This document shows, piece after piece, positions 45,996 to 55,178 of a stretch of DNA of 64,000 nt. Position 1 is the stretch's first letter, and every line of letters begins with the position of its first letter. Made by a program: the position numbers and the translations under genes. The stretch spans positions 248,001-312,000 of the forward strand of contig CAWBOY010000006.1 in NCBI GenBank assembly GCA_963790585.1. Direction: 5' to 3'. Source of the DNA: CAWBOY01 sp963790585. GTDB lineage: Bacteria; Planctomycetota; Planctomycetia; Gemmatales; Gemmataceae. A model generated the notes under the pieces. That model searched no databases. It had not been told where the DNA came from and saw only the letters and a list, made by a program, of their open reading frames with translations.

Positions 45996-46075
45996 AATCG
46001 CGACCGATTTAAGTCGCGGGGACTCCGCTGCCGCCGAGCGCAGACTTCTTCGTCTGGTCCGCCAAGAGGAACGCC

Positions 46076-47035
46076 ATGCCCCCCTTTCTTTCGCTCGTGA
46101 TACCCAGCCATAATCGAGCCGATCTCTTGCGCCTCTGTTTGGCCAGCATTTGCCGATATGCCCCGAGAGGCGTCGAGGTCATTGTCGTTGATGACGCCTC
46201 AACAAACGGCCTAATATCAAACACAGTACGCGAGTTTCCAGAGGTTCAATGTCTTCAACGGCAGCGCCGCCGTGGCTTCTGCGCTGCCGTAAACGCCGGC
46301 ATCGCCGCCGCGACCGCTCCTATCGTGGAATTGCTTAACGATGACACCGAGGTGACAGCCGGTTGGGCGGAGGCGGCCCTGGCTTGCTTCGCCGACCCGA
46401 CCGTGGCCGCCGTCGCGCCGCTCGTTATGCAGGGGCCGAACAATTCCAAGGGTCCGACACGAATCGATAGCGCCGGCGACCGCTATTATCTCGGCGGCAT
46501 CGCCGGCAAGCGCGGCCACGGGAGAACCCTCGACCAACAAGACCTCACGCCACGCCACGTCTTCGGTGCCAGCGGCTCGAGCGCGTTTTATCGAAGATCA
46601 GCGTTGCTTGAGGTCGGCGCCTTCCCCGAAAAATTCGGCGCCTATTTTGAAGACATCGATCTGGCGTTCCGCCTGCATCGTGCCGGTTATCGCGTTTTTT
46701 TTGAACCAGCGTCGAAAGTCTGGCATCGCGTTTCCTCGTCGTATGGCGTCCCAAACTGGGGACTGCTCGCCCGACAGTCACGCAATGAGGAACGCGTTTT
46801 CTGGCGCAATTTACCGAGCCGCGCTCTTTCGCGCGCGCTTCCCCTTCATTGCGCCGTACTGCTGGCCAAAGCGGCACGGCGCTTGAGTCGTGGAGAACTC
46901 GTTCCTTTCCTTTCCGGCCGGCTCGGCATTTTGGCTGAGGTGTTGGACTTGTATCGGCATCGCCGGCAATTGAGTGCCTCGGCGGTTTCCGACGAGCCAG
47001 CTCATTGGGGTGTTGATTTGCGGTTCTCTATGTAG
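46076..47035 (+). CDS. Glycosyltransferase family 2 (2)
   Basis: MPPFLSLVIPSHNRADLLRLCLAS, EVIVVDDASTNG, RRGFCAAVNAGIAAATAPIVELLNDDTEV and HVFGASGSSAFYRRSALLEVGAFPEKFGAYFEDIDLAFRLHRAGY mark a second GT-A enzyme of about 320 residues. It differs enough from the preceding enzyme to have another acceptor. Both are likely to act in the same polysaccharide pathway; the membrane protein upstream may be part of it. Confidence 0.88.
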   Translation: MPPFLSLVIPSHNRADLLRLCLASICRYAPRGVEVIVVDDASTNGLISNTVREFPEVQCLQRQRRRGFCAAVNAGIAAATAPIVELLNDDTEVTAGWAEAALACFADPTVAAVAPLVMQGPNNSKGPTRIDSAGDRYYLGGIAGKRGHGRTLDQQDLTPRHVFGASGSSAFYRRSALLEVGAFPEKFGAYFEDIDLAFRLHRAGYRVFFEPASKVWHRVSSSYGVPNWGLLARQSRNEERVFWRNLPSRALSRALPLHCAVLLAKAARRLSRGELVPFLSGRLGILAEVLDLYRHRRQLSASAVSDEPAHWGVDLRFSM

Positions 47036-47084
47036 GCCATTGCCTTGGCCGTCGGATATTGTGGTAGAATATGCGGGGCGAACG

Positions 47085-47931
47085 ATGGCCGAGTTTGATC
47101 ATGGGATCAAGGAAATAGCCCGATCGGCGGGTAAAGAGCTGGCCCGGTTGGCCGGGGTGGAATGTCAGTCCTGGCAGCCACTCGAAGGTACTCTTCAGAC
47201 GACGACCGAACGCTTGGCCGATCGGGCCTTTTTGGCACGTAGTGGGAGAGAGCGCTTCGTCGTCTACATGGAATTCTTTACGACGTGGAACCGAAACGCC
47301 CCCTGGAACTTGCTCTCAAAATCCGCATTGCTTTCAGAGAATCAAAAACTGCCGACAGTGACACTGGTGTTTGTGCTTTCGCGTCGCGGTTATCGTCCTC
47401 AAAAGGGTCAGTTTAGATTGGAATTCGGCGGCGCGCCGACGCAACAGCTCTGGTTTCATGAAGTGCCGATGTGGGAGCAAAAGCCTCAGAATTGGTGGGA
47501 GCAAGTTCCGAGTCTGATGACGTTGTACCCGTTGTGTCGCCACGAGCGTCGGCCACGTGAGGCCATTAAATATGCCGCGAATGCGATCGAGGCGCGTGAT
47601 TTGGGGATCGTCGAAAAGGCGGACCTATTGACGATTCTCGACATATTCGGCGAGTTGGCTTATCCTCGATTGGATGTGACGGAAATCATTGGGAGCGAGC
47701 GTATGAAAGAGACAAAATTGTTCAAAAAATGGCGCGCGGAAACGATTCGTGAGAATATCCTCGATCTCATGCAGCCGAATTTCGAGGAGGAGGATATCCA
47801 CGAGTTCGAAAAGATGTTGACTACCGTAAACGACAGCGTTCGATTGAAGGAACTGCTCCTTGTCGCTGCGCGGAACGGCGGTCGAATTTCGCCAGGCACT
47901 CACGATGGCTGCAACAGATCGGAGTCGATAA
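47085..47931 (+). CDS. Rpn/PD-(D/E)XK-like protein of planctomycete type (frameshifted)
   Basis: ATG at 47085 (MAEFDHGIKEIARSAGKELARLAGV). It has QPLEGTLQTTTERLADRAFLARSGRERFVVYMEFFTTWNRNAPWNL, a predicted PD-(D/E)XK core (Asp then E-F pattern), and ends with the helical EFEKMLTTVNDSVRLKELLLVAAR. Near 47878 the frame slips; in the adjoining frame VEFRQALTMAATDRSR and a stop at 47929-47931 give the expected short tail. Related proteins are called recombination-promoting nuclease or transposase-like. Family placement is by pattern only. Confidence 0.6.
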
Positions 47932-48080
47932 AGCAATCGCCCACGACGAGCCGGAATCACCTGATGTCCAAGCGTTCGCATCGCCTCAACATTCTCATTG
48001 CTTTTCGCCGCTCCGCCCGTCAGGATATGGCTCATCCAGCAATAAGGCTGGCTGCTCGCTAATTCACCTGGAGGATCAAC

Positions 48081-48707
48081 ATGCTTCGTACTCTCCTGTC
48101 CGCTGTCGTTCTTATCGTGCCACTGACCGCACTAGCCCCCATGGCTCGCGCCGATGACACTAGCGAATTCTTCAACGGCAAAGACCTGACAGGCTGGGAA
48201 GGCCTGGAAAAATACTGGAGCGTCAAAGACGGCGCCCTCGTCGGTTACACTCCGGAGGATCCCAAGCACAACACCTTCCTCTGCAGCAAGAAGAAGTACA
48301 AGGATTTTGAATTGTCCTTCAAAGTGCGCATGAAAAACGGCGTCGGCAACAGCGGGGTTCAGATCCGCAGCTCAATCGCGGACGACAAGAAATTCACGGT
48401 AAAAGGCCCGCAATGCGATATGGGCGACATCTATTGGGGCAGTCTTTATGGCGAACTCTTTGGCGGCATGATGAAGCAGGCGCCCAAGGAAATTGTCGCC
48501 AAGGTTTTGAAAAAGGACGATTTCAACGACTACTACATCAAATGCGTCGGCGGCCATGTCACGATCAAGCTCAATGGCGAAACCACAGTCGACGGCGATT
48601 TCAAAATGCCCGAAGATGGCATTATCGCCTGGCAACTTCACGCGGGTTACAAATCAATGGAAGTGACTTTCAAGGACATCAAGTTCACCGATCTCAGCAA
48701 AAAGTAG
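48081..48707 (+). CDS. Secreted DUF1080 (3-keto-disaccharide hydrolase-like) protein
   Basis: A signal peptide (LSAVVLIVPLTALAPMARA) is followed by a single DUF1080 beta-sandwich: FFNGKDLTGWEGLEKYWSVKDGALVG, FELSFKVRMKNGVGNSGVQIRS, QCDMGDIYWGSLYGE and DGIIAWQLHAGYKSMEVTFKDIKFTDL. GGAGG sits 7 bases before the ATG. The fold is a concanavalin-A-like lectin or hydrolase that is very abundant in planctomycetes and probably acts on glycans outside the cell. The gene is monocistronic. Confidence 0.9.
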   Translation: MLRTLLSAVVLIVPLTALAPMARADDTSEFFNGKDLTGWEGLEKYWSVKDGALVGYTPEDPKHNTFLCSKKKYKDFELSFKVRMKNGVGNSGVQIRSSIADDKKFTVKGPQCDMGDIYWGSLYGELFGGMMKQAPKEIVAKVLKKDDFNDYYIKCVGGHVTIKLNGETTVDGDFKMPEDGIIAWQLHAGYKSMEVTFKDIKFTDLSKK

Positions 48708-48755
48708 TCGAAATCGGGCGGATCGGTTACCAAAATGTGCCGGTCCGCCTGCCTC

Positions 48756-50782
48756 CTATCCGTTGGTCTTCTTCCCACGCCGAGGTTTCTTGCCTTTGCC
48801 TTGGGGGCGGGCGATCGCGTCGCCACGCAAGCGGGCGATCTCGTCACGCACGATGGCTGCATCCTCGAATTGATGCTCAGCCGCGAAACGCAGCATTTGA
48901 TCGTGCAATTCTTGAATCTTCTCCTGCACATCGAATTGATCGCCCGGCAATCCCGCAGCCTCTTGGGCCATTTTGTGGGCGTTGATTTCGTCTTCAATGC
49001 TCATGCTGATGGCCGAGATCACGGTCTGCGGCGTTATATTGTGGTCCACGTTGTATTTCAGTTGCAGCGTTCGCCGTCGCTCCGTTTCATCCATCGCCCG
49101 CTGCATCGACTCCGTCACTCGGTCCGCGTAGAGAATGACTTCCGCGTGGACGTTGCGCGCGGCACGGCCTATAGTTTGGATAAGCGATTTTTCAGACCGC
49201 AAAAATCCTTCCTTGTCGGCATCGAGAATCGCCACTAACGACACTTCCGGTAAATCGAGCCCTTCACGCAAGAGATTGACGCCAACCAACACGTCGAACG
49301 CGCCTTCGCGCAGCTCACGCAAGACTTGAACGCGCTCAATGGCGTCGAGTTCGGAATGTAGCCATTTTCCGCGTAGACCCGCCTCGCGGAAATAGCTGCT
49401 CAGATCTTCGGCAAGCCGTTTGGTGAGCGTGGTCACCAAAACGCGCTCCTTCACCGCCGCTCGTTTCTTGATCTCTTCGACAAGATCCGGTACTTGGCCG
49501 CGCGCCGCCTTGACGTGCAAGACCGGATCCACCAGGCCAGTCGGTCGAATTACCTGCTCCACGACTTCGCCGCCACAGCGCTCGAGCTCATACGCGCTCG
49601 GCGTGGCGGACATAAAGAGGACCTGCTTGACACGCTTTTCCCATTCGTCGAAGCGAAACGGACGATTGTCGAGCGCACTCGGCAGGCGGAAGCCATGTTC
49701 CACGAGCGTCATCTTGCGACTATGATCGCCTGCGAACATGCCACGCAACTGCGGCAGGGTCACGTGGGATTCATCGATAATCATCAAGAAATCGTCCGGG
49801 AAAAAGTCGATCAACGTGTACGGCGGCTCCCCTGGTTTGCGCCGCTAAACCACCGCGCATAGTTCTCGATGCCCGGGCAGTGTCCGACTTCCAGGAGCAT
49901 CTCGAGGTCGAACCGCGTTCGGGCCGCGAGTCGCTGAGCCTCGAGCAGTTTGCCTTCGCGCCGAAAGACCTCGAGTCGCTCTTCGAGTTCCTTGCGAATG
50001 CCTTCCACCGCTTGCCGCACGCGCTCGTCAGGGGTGACGAAGTGCTTGGCGGGGTAGATATAGAGTTCGTCAAGTTCGCGGAGCGTCTCGCCGCTGGTGG
50101 GGTTGATGATCGCCAAGCCGTCGACCTCATCGCCGAAGAGTTCGATGCGCAGGCCATATTCCTCGGATGCCGGCCAAACCTCGATTGTGTCGCCCCGAAC
50201 GCGGAACTTGCCGCGCGTGAAGGCGATGTCGTTGCGCTCGTATTGAATATCGACGAGCTTGAGCAGTAGATGGTCGCGCGCGATCGTCTCTCCTTTCGGG
50301 AGATGGATCATCATGCGTTTGTAGTCGCTCGGCGATCCTAGGCCGTAGATGCACGAAACGCTGGCGACGATGATGACATCCTCGCGGCTCACGAGCGCGC
50401 TCGTCGCGGCGAGACGGAGTCGGTCGATGTTCTCGTTAATCAATGCGTCTTTTTCGATGTATATATCGCGCTGCGGGATATAGGCTTCCGGTTGGTAATA
50501 GTCGTAGTAACTGACAAAGTAATGAACGGCGTTGCGAGGAAAGAACGAGCGAAATTCTTTGTAGAGTTGAGCGGCCAATGTCTTGTTATGCGCGAGAATG
50601 AGTGTCGGTTTGCCAAGCTGGGCGATAACATTGCTGGCCGTGAACGTCTTGCCGGTGCCGGTAGCGCCCAAGAGGGTCTGACAAGTTTTTCCCTCTTGAA
50701 AACCAGCAACCAAGTCCTTGATCGCCTTGGGCTGGTCGCCCGCCGGGGCGAATTTGCTCACCAATTCATACTTCGCTGCCAT
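48756..50782 (-). CDS. uvrB: Excinuclease ABC subunit B (frameshifted)
   Basis: Damage-recognition helicase of nucleotide excision repair. YELVSKFAPAGDQPKAIKDLV, Walker A LLGATGTGKTFT, the beta-hairpin YYDYYQPEAYIPQRDIYIEKD, DESHVTLPQLRGMFAGD, then LVTTLTKRLAEDL, GVNLLREGLDLPEVSLVAILDADKEGFLRS and the final UVR domain. The frame breaks near 49843; restoring one C gives RWFSGRKPGEPPYTLIDFFPDDFLM. Full length of about 675 residues. Because the break lies in a universally conserved stretch, an assembly error is the likeliest cause. Confidence 0.96.
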
Positions 50783-50827
50783 CTCCGTTCCTCCGCACTC
50801 GCGCCGGAAGACGGCTCAGCGAGTGAT

Positions 50828-51580
50828 TTATGGCCCATCCGCGAAAACTACAAAGGACCGTAGTTTCTCGAGCGTCTTCGGCCCTATGCCGCTCACACGG
50901 CGCAGGTCCGCTATATCCTTGAACGGTTTGACCTCGCGAGCCGCGACGATTCGCGCCGCAATGGTCGGGCCGACGCCCGGAAGCCGCTGAAGCTCTGTCA
51001 ACGACGCACTGTTCATATTTATAGGACTCGCCGGGTCAACTGACTTGCGGACAGCCCCTGTTGCTCGTGGTTGCACTTCAATGGCCGGCTCAGCTCCGTT
51101 GCCCGCGACCGTAACATGCGGCTTCAAACGTGCAAGAATCGCCGAGCCGATTCCGGAAACATTGGCCAATTCAGAAACATCGCGAAAGCCGCCCTTGGCC
51201 TCACGATACGCTTCGATCTTCCGAGCAAGCGACTCGCCGACGCCAGGAATTTGCAACAATTGAGCGTGGTCGGCCTCATTGAGATCGACGCGGAACAGCC
51301 TCGCGGATTCCTCCGGCATTACGCCGCGCACCGTCTTCGTGGATAGCGCATCTCCCCCTGCCAATTGCGATGGGCGCGTTGCGCCGGAGGAACGCAGCCA
51401 TGAATTCCAACCGATAAGAAGCATGGCGAGAAATAGAAGTGCGGCTATCGTCCAACGGGCCGCTGGCGGCCAAACAATTTCGACGTCCACCGGCGCGGAA
51501 TGGTCGGAGGACGAGCCAAAGGGACGAGGATATTCCCCCTTGGTATTTGCAATTCGCGAAGGTGCTTGTTGTTCGCCCAT
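50828..51580 (-). CDS. ComEA-like membrane protein with two helix-hairpin-helix domains
   Basis: One membrane helix (WTIAALLFLAMLLIGWNSWL, residues about 40-60), then two HhH modules: FRVDLNEADHAQLLQIPGVGESLARKIEAYREAKGGFRDVSELANVSGIG and INMNSASLTELQRLPGVGPTIAARIVAARE ... IADLRRVSGIGPKTLEKL. ComEA proteins bind incoming DNA at the outer face in natural transformation. The double HhH is unusual compared with the single domain of Bacillus ComEA. ATG at 51580 was chosen by position before the conserved region; 51607 is possible. It lies 45 bases upstream of uvrB. Confidence 0.8.
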   Translation of the reverse strand: MGEQQAPSRIANTKGEYPRPFGSSSDHSAPVDVEIVWPPAARWTIAALLFLAMLLIGWNSWLRSSGATRPSQLAGGDALSTKTVRGVMPEESARLFRVDLNEADHAQLLQIPGVGESLARKIEAYREAKGGFRDVSELANVSGIGSAILARLKPHVTVAGNGAEPAIEVQPRATGAVRKSVDPASPINMNSASLTELQRLPGVGPTIAARIVAAREVKPFKDIADLRRVSGIGPKTLEKLRSFVVFADGP

Positions 51581-51626
51581 GAGATTCGTTCTCCTCGCGG
51601 AAAACATCTCTTACACGGTCTTTATT

Positions 51627-52348
51627 CTATGAGTCGTAAGGAAGCGTGAGAACCGCATACCGACAATATCGCCCCAACGACGGCCACGCTCGCAGCAGAT
51701 GACGATCGCACCAATTTAACCCGTCGGCCATCCGGGGAAAAGGAAACAAACGGCGAACCATAGAAAGTAATTGGAAACCTTGAAACTGTAGTCCCGGAAA
51801 GACCGATTGCAGAGCCTTGAGATCACCCGATTGAAGCGGCTTTTCATCGGGAGTGCGTTGTTTCCGCGGATAGGGAAGCCAGCGCCGCGCCAGGTCGAGA
51901 ATGGGATTGTCGCCCCAGGGTTCGCAGAAAACAGCCAATCCTCCTGGTCGAAGGACCCGCCGGAGCTCTGAGGCGGCGCGCGGCAGGTTGAGGTGGTGCA
52001 ATATCGCATTGCCCCAGACGCGGTCAAACGTGGCGTCGGGGAAAGGTAATTGCTCGGCATCGGCCTGCAGCAATTCGAGTTCGACGCCATTGGCAAGCGC
52101 TCGTCGCCCTGCTTCCGCGAGATAGCCGGGGGACAGGTCAAAGGCCGAGACAATCGCGCCCTGGCGTGCCATCACGACCGCGGCCATGCCATGGCCACAG
52201 CCGTAGTCCAGCGCCGCTGCCCCTTCAAGGGGCTGAGAAATTCAAAGGCCGGGCGTATCCACGTTTCGTGGTTTAGAAAGAAATCATCGTCGAAAACGAG
52301 AGATTCCAGAGAAGAGAGATCCGCCGCGCATCTGCGCCTGTTCATCAT
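51627..52348 (-). CDS. SAM-dependent methyltransferase, class I (frameshifted)
   Basis: In the restored frame the protein starts MMNRRRCAADLSSLESLVF and reaches ALDYGCGHGMAAVVMARQGA, the SAM-binding motif I, then VSAFDLSPGYLAEAGRRA, LLQADAEQLPFPDATFDRVWGNAILHHL and LRRVLRPGGLAVFCEPWGDN. The frame break near 52231 is fixed by one G in a G-run. About 240 residues. The substrate (small molecule, lipid or quinone) is unknown. Upstream DNA to 52545 is without another gene. Confidence 0.82.
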
Positions 52349-52666
52349 GAAAGACTTGTTCGGATTGAAGCCGATCCCGCGCGGTCATTGCGGGGGCGTC
52401 CCTCTGGATAGACTCGGAACGTACGATTCTCCCAGAGCTACGGCATTTCGGCGGCATCGTCCAGATCCGGCGTTCGAGTTCTTCACGAGCGGACAGCGTA
52501 ATGGCTGGACTCGCGTCCTAAATCGGAGGTTCGTTCAATAAATTGCCAGCCGTGGCAGGGGTCGGTACTCCGACCCGTGCGTGCCCCCTAGCGCCTCCAG
52601 AGAACCGGGGTCGGAGTACCGACCCCGGCCACGGCGCCTCTCGCCTCAGGAAGAGACGGACGCACC
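52349..52666. other. Intergenic with one palindrome
   Basis: Stretch of about 320 bases. The only structure recognised is the GGGGTCGGTAC-family palindrome at 52549-52635; no coding signal was found. Confidence 0.6.
52549..52635. repeat. Palindrome, 'GGGGTCGGTAC' family, copy 2
   Basis: Same ends as 2293-2378 (gccgtggc ... gccacggc) with an altered centre. It lies between two minus-strand genes. Confidence 0.8.
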
Positions 52667-53809
52667 CTATTCAGGATTCTTTTTCGGCTCCGTAGCCTTC
52701 TTCGGCTCGACGGGAATGCTCGACGGCGCCGGCGTCTTCGCTTCCGTCTTGCCGACTGTAGCCTTAGCGAAGTCGGTCAAGGTGACCGCGCCTTCAGGCA
52801 ACACCTTGGCATCCGTGACGAGGATGCCATAATCGCGCACGACGAAACGGAGCGTGGGATCTCCCAACGTGTCCTGGAACAATTGCAGAGCGGCAAACAA
52901 CGGTATCTTGCCCTTAATCTGCATCCGTAGCGGCGCTTCGAGTTTGGTGCCCAGGTCCGTGCTGAACTTGAATTGGAATGGCAGGTCGGATGCCTCAAAG
53001 AGAAATCGGAGAATATCCAAGCCCGGGACGTCGTTGAACTCGATCGCGATATCGGTGTCGATAGCCTTGCGGATTCGATCCGTCATCGGTCCGGGTTTTA
53101 CCTGTTTCGCGGTCGCCCATGTTGTATCCAGGAAGACAAGGCCATCTTGTTTGAAAAGCTTTGCCCATTCATGACTCGCTTTGACGTCGGGATCAAGCCA
53201 AAGATTAATGTCATGAGCCTGTTTAGGCATTCCGATTGGCGACCGGCCGAGGAGGTAAGGCAGTTCCGCATCGACCTGGGCTAATTTTGCTTTAGATTCC
53301 AGATAACGTGCTTCTGATTTCCTTACTTCGTCCAGTGGGATGTTACGGTCTCCACCTTGTGCCCAAAGGGCCTTGTCCCGGGTCCGTTGCCGATTAAGCT
53401 CATTCATGGTCTCTTCCGTCGCTCGACGATTTGCATAATTTTGAGCGACTTTGTTGGCGACAAGCAATTTGGTCTGCGTCAGGACTTCTTGCGCTTCACG
53501 CAGTTTCGATTCCGCAACACGAATGTCGAGGTTGTTTTTGAGCGCCTCCTCGATCGCTTCTTCTAGCGTCGATTTTCCAGCAGGAACAACGCCAGCCTTC
53601 GCGTTTTTGTCGGCGCTGGCTGGGTCGGACTTCGCATCTTGCTTGGGCTGATTGGCCGGCTGTTGAAAAGGACCGTGCAACGATTTGCTCACGTGACAAG
53701 CCAGGCACGATTCTTGATTGAGTTGCATCGCGGGTTGTTGTGCCTGCCCCAGTCCGACGACCAGGAGCAACGCACTGAGAGCCGAAGCCTCACGGAACAT
53801 TTTTCGCAT
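52667..53809 (-). CDS. Secreted CxxCH protein with STN-like domain
   Basis: A protein of 380 residues. A signal peptide (ASALSALLLVVGLGQAQ) precedes ESCLACHVSKSLHGP, a c-haem CxxCH motif. A long coiled coil follows (EEAIEEALKNNLDIRVAESKLREAQEVLTQTKLL), then a secretin/TonB-short N-terminal-like domain: DVPGLDILRFLFEASDLPFQF ... IPLFAALQLFQDTLGDPTLRFVVRDYGILV. It overlaps the preceding gene by 20 bases, suggesting co-expression with the ECF sigma system just upstream. Whether it senses redox state is speculation. Confidence 0.65.
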   Translation of the reverse strand: MRKMFREASALSALLLVVGLGQAQQPAMQLNQESCLACHVSKSLHGPFQQPANQPKQDAKSDPASADKNAKAGVVPAGKSTLEEAIEEALKNNLDIRVAESKLREAQEVLTQTKLLVANKVAQNYANRRATEETMNELNRQRTRDKALWAQGGDRNIPLDEVRKSEARYLESKAKLAQVDAELPYLLGRSPIGMPKQAHDINLWLDPDVKASHEWAKLFKQDGLVFLDTTWATAKQVKPGPMTDRIRKAIDTDIAIEFNDVPGLDILRFLFEASDLPFQFKFSTDLGTKLEAPLRMQIKGKIPLFAALQLFQDTLGDPTLRFVVRDYGILVTDAKVLPEGAVTLTDFAKATVGKTEAKTPAPSSIPVEPKKATEPKKNPE

Positions 53810-54320
53810 CGTTCATCTCCTTTAACCGGGCGGACTTGATCTGCATCAACAGCCAGCTGTCGTCGGGATTAATTTCGAGACTCGCCCTACCGCCACGGTC
53901 CAGAGAGGCGGTGTAGCAGCGCATCGCGCCGGAAGGGTCGGCTTGCTCGGTAAGGTAGGCGTCCCCGGCCAGGCGATATTTTTCGGCTTGGTTATCGCTG
54001 CTCTCGAGAGCTTGCCATTCCCTATCCTGCGCGGAAGGCAATGGCTCCGTCGACTGCGGCGCCGCGACTGGTTCGCCAATTAGCTGCGGCTTGTCCGTCT
54101 GCGGCCGAGGGCCGCCTGAAGTCATGAACATCGTCAACATGCCGGCGAGATAACAGGCGACGAACGCGGCACCCCAACGGACTCGCTGTACAAATCGCCG
54201 ACATGCCAACACTTTTCTCGTCGCCTCAAAAATCCGTTGCCGCACGGCTGGATCGCCCGCCCGAACAGACGACCGGAGTAGATTGTCAGCAAAATCGATC
54301 TCATTTGGGCTTGGTGGCAT
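53790..54320 (-). CDS. Single-span membrane protein in ECF sigma cluster (candidate anti-sigma factor)
   Basis: A 176-residue protein, N-terminal cytoplasmic part (DFADNLLRSSVRAGDPAVRQRIFEATRKVLACRRFVQR), one membrane helix (WGAAFVACYLAGMLTMFM), then a TPR-like outer part (AEKYRLAGDAYLTEQADPSGAMRCYTASLD). It lies 31 bases downstream of an ECF sigma gene, the usual site of the anti-sigma factor. No recognisable zinc finger is visible. It is translationally coupled to the CxxCH gene downstream. Confidence 0.7.
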   Translation of the reverse strand: MPPSPNEIDFADNLLRSSVRAGDPAVRQRIFEATRKVLACRRFVQRVRWGAAFVACYLAGMLTMFMTSGGPRPQTDKPQLIGEPVAAPQSTEPLPSAQDREWQALESSDNQAEKYRLAGDAYLTEQADPSGAMRCYTASLDRGGRASLEINPDDSWLLMQIKSARLKEMNDAKNVP

Positions 54321-54351
54321 GCGCCATCCGGCCCTATGTGTTCAGGCGCGT

Positions 54352-54906
54352 TCACGGCTGCTCCTGTTGCTCATAAATCTCACGAAATGCCTGCCGAGCC
54401 CGGCTCAGCAGCGACTCGACGGTCTTCTCGGATTCGCCATTAATTTCCGCAATCGCTTGTACGCTGAGGCCATCCAGGTATTTGGCGCGCAGCACGGCTT
54501 CGTATCGTTCCGGTAGCTCAATCAGCGCCAACGCAACGCGCTCGGCCCGATCGCGTTCCGCGTCACGACACGGCTCCGGTACATCGGCCTCGCTATTGAG
54601 GCAAGGTGTTCGCTTATGCTCTGGCCGGCGAAAATAATTCCGCAAAATGTTAACGGCTATGCCGCGCAACCAGGTTGCGAACGAGCCCTCACTGGGCTTA
54701 AAGGAACCAAGTCGCCTCACCGCGGTTAACCAAACGTCTTGGACGATCTCGTCCGCACGGTCCTTCATTCCGCTACAGCGCCAGAGGACAAAGGCATAGA
54801 GCCCCGGAAAGGACTCTTCATAAAGGACAGCCCACGCGCGCTCATCGCCGTCGCGCGCGGCTTCGACCAAACCATGTTCGCGCCAGCCATCCTCGCCGCG
54901 GGTCAT
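54352..54906 (-). CDS. ECF-type RNA polymerase sigma factor (2)
   Basis: The ATG at 54906 starts MTRGEDGWREHGLVEAARDGDERAWAVLYEESFPGLYAFVLWRCSG, sigma region 2 with KDRADEIVQDVWLTAVRRL, ATWLRGIAVNILRNYFRR, then region 4 LIELPERYEAVLRAKYLDGLSVQAIAEINGESEKTVESLLSRARQAFREIY. It heads a three-gene cluster with a membrane protein and a CxxCH protein. The HHH-like DNA-reading helix is intact. The target promoters are unknown. Confidence 0.9.
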   Translation of the reverse strand: MTRGEDGWREHGLVEAARDGDERAWAVLYEESFPGLYAFVLWRCSGMKDRADEIVQDVWLTAVRRLGSFKPSEGSFATWLRGIAVNILRNYFRRPEHKRTPCLNSEADVPEPCRDAERDRAERVALALIELPERYEAVLRAKYLDGLSVQAIAEINGESEKTVESLLSRARQAFREIYEQQEQP

Positions 54907-55032
54907 AGCCTCTCTCGAACGAAGTTGCGGCCGCCTCACACAACTATTGTGTGATGGTAGCCGGATCCTTCGCGCGGCGGAGAAAAAAGTTGGGAAAGGA
55001 CTAATTTGTCGTGAGATGACTTAGGAGGCCAA

Positions 55033-55138
55033 GCGTCAGCGCTGAGTTCTGGTAAAAAATCTTGGGAAAAAATAAGAAAGCGACATGCATCCAATCTTAT
55101 TTTTGCCCCAGATTTATTACCAGAACCCAGCGCTGACG
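55033..55138. repeat. Large palindrome
   Basis: Arms gcgtcagcgctg..gttctggtaa (from 55033) and ttaccagaac..cagcgctgacgc (to 55138) are imperfectly inverted, with an AT-rich centre. It lies between the ECF sigma start and the lipoprotein stop. Confidence 0.8.
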
Positions 55139-55178
55139 CATCGGGCTCGTTAGCAATTGACCTGGGTGCGACAAAGTT

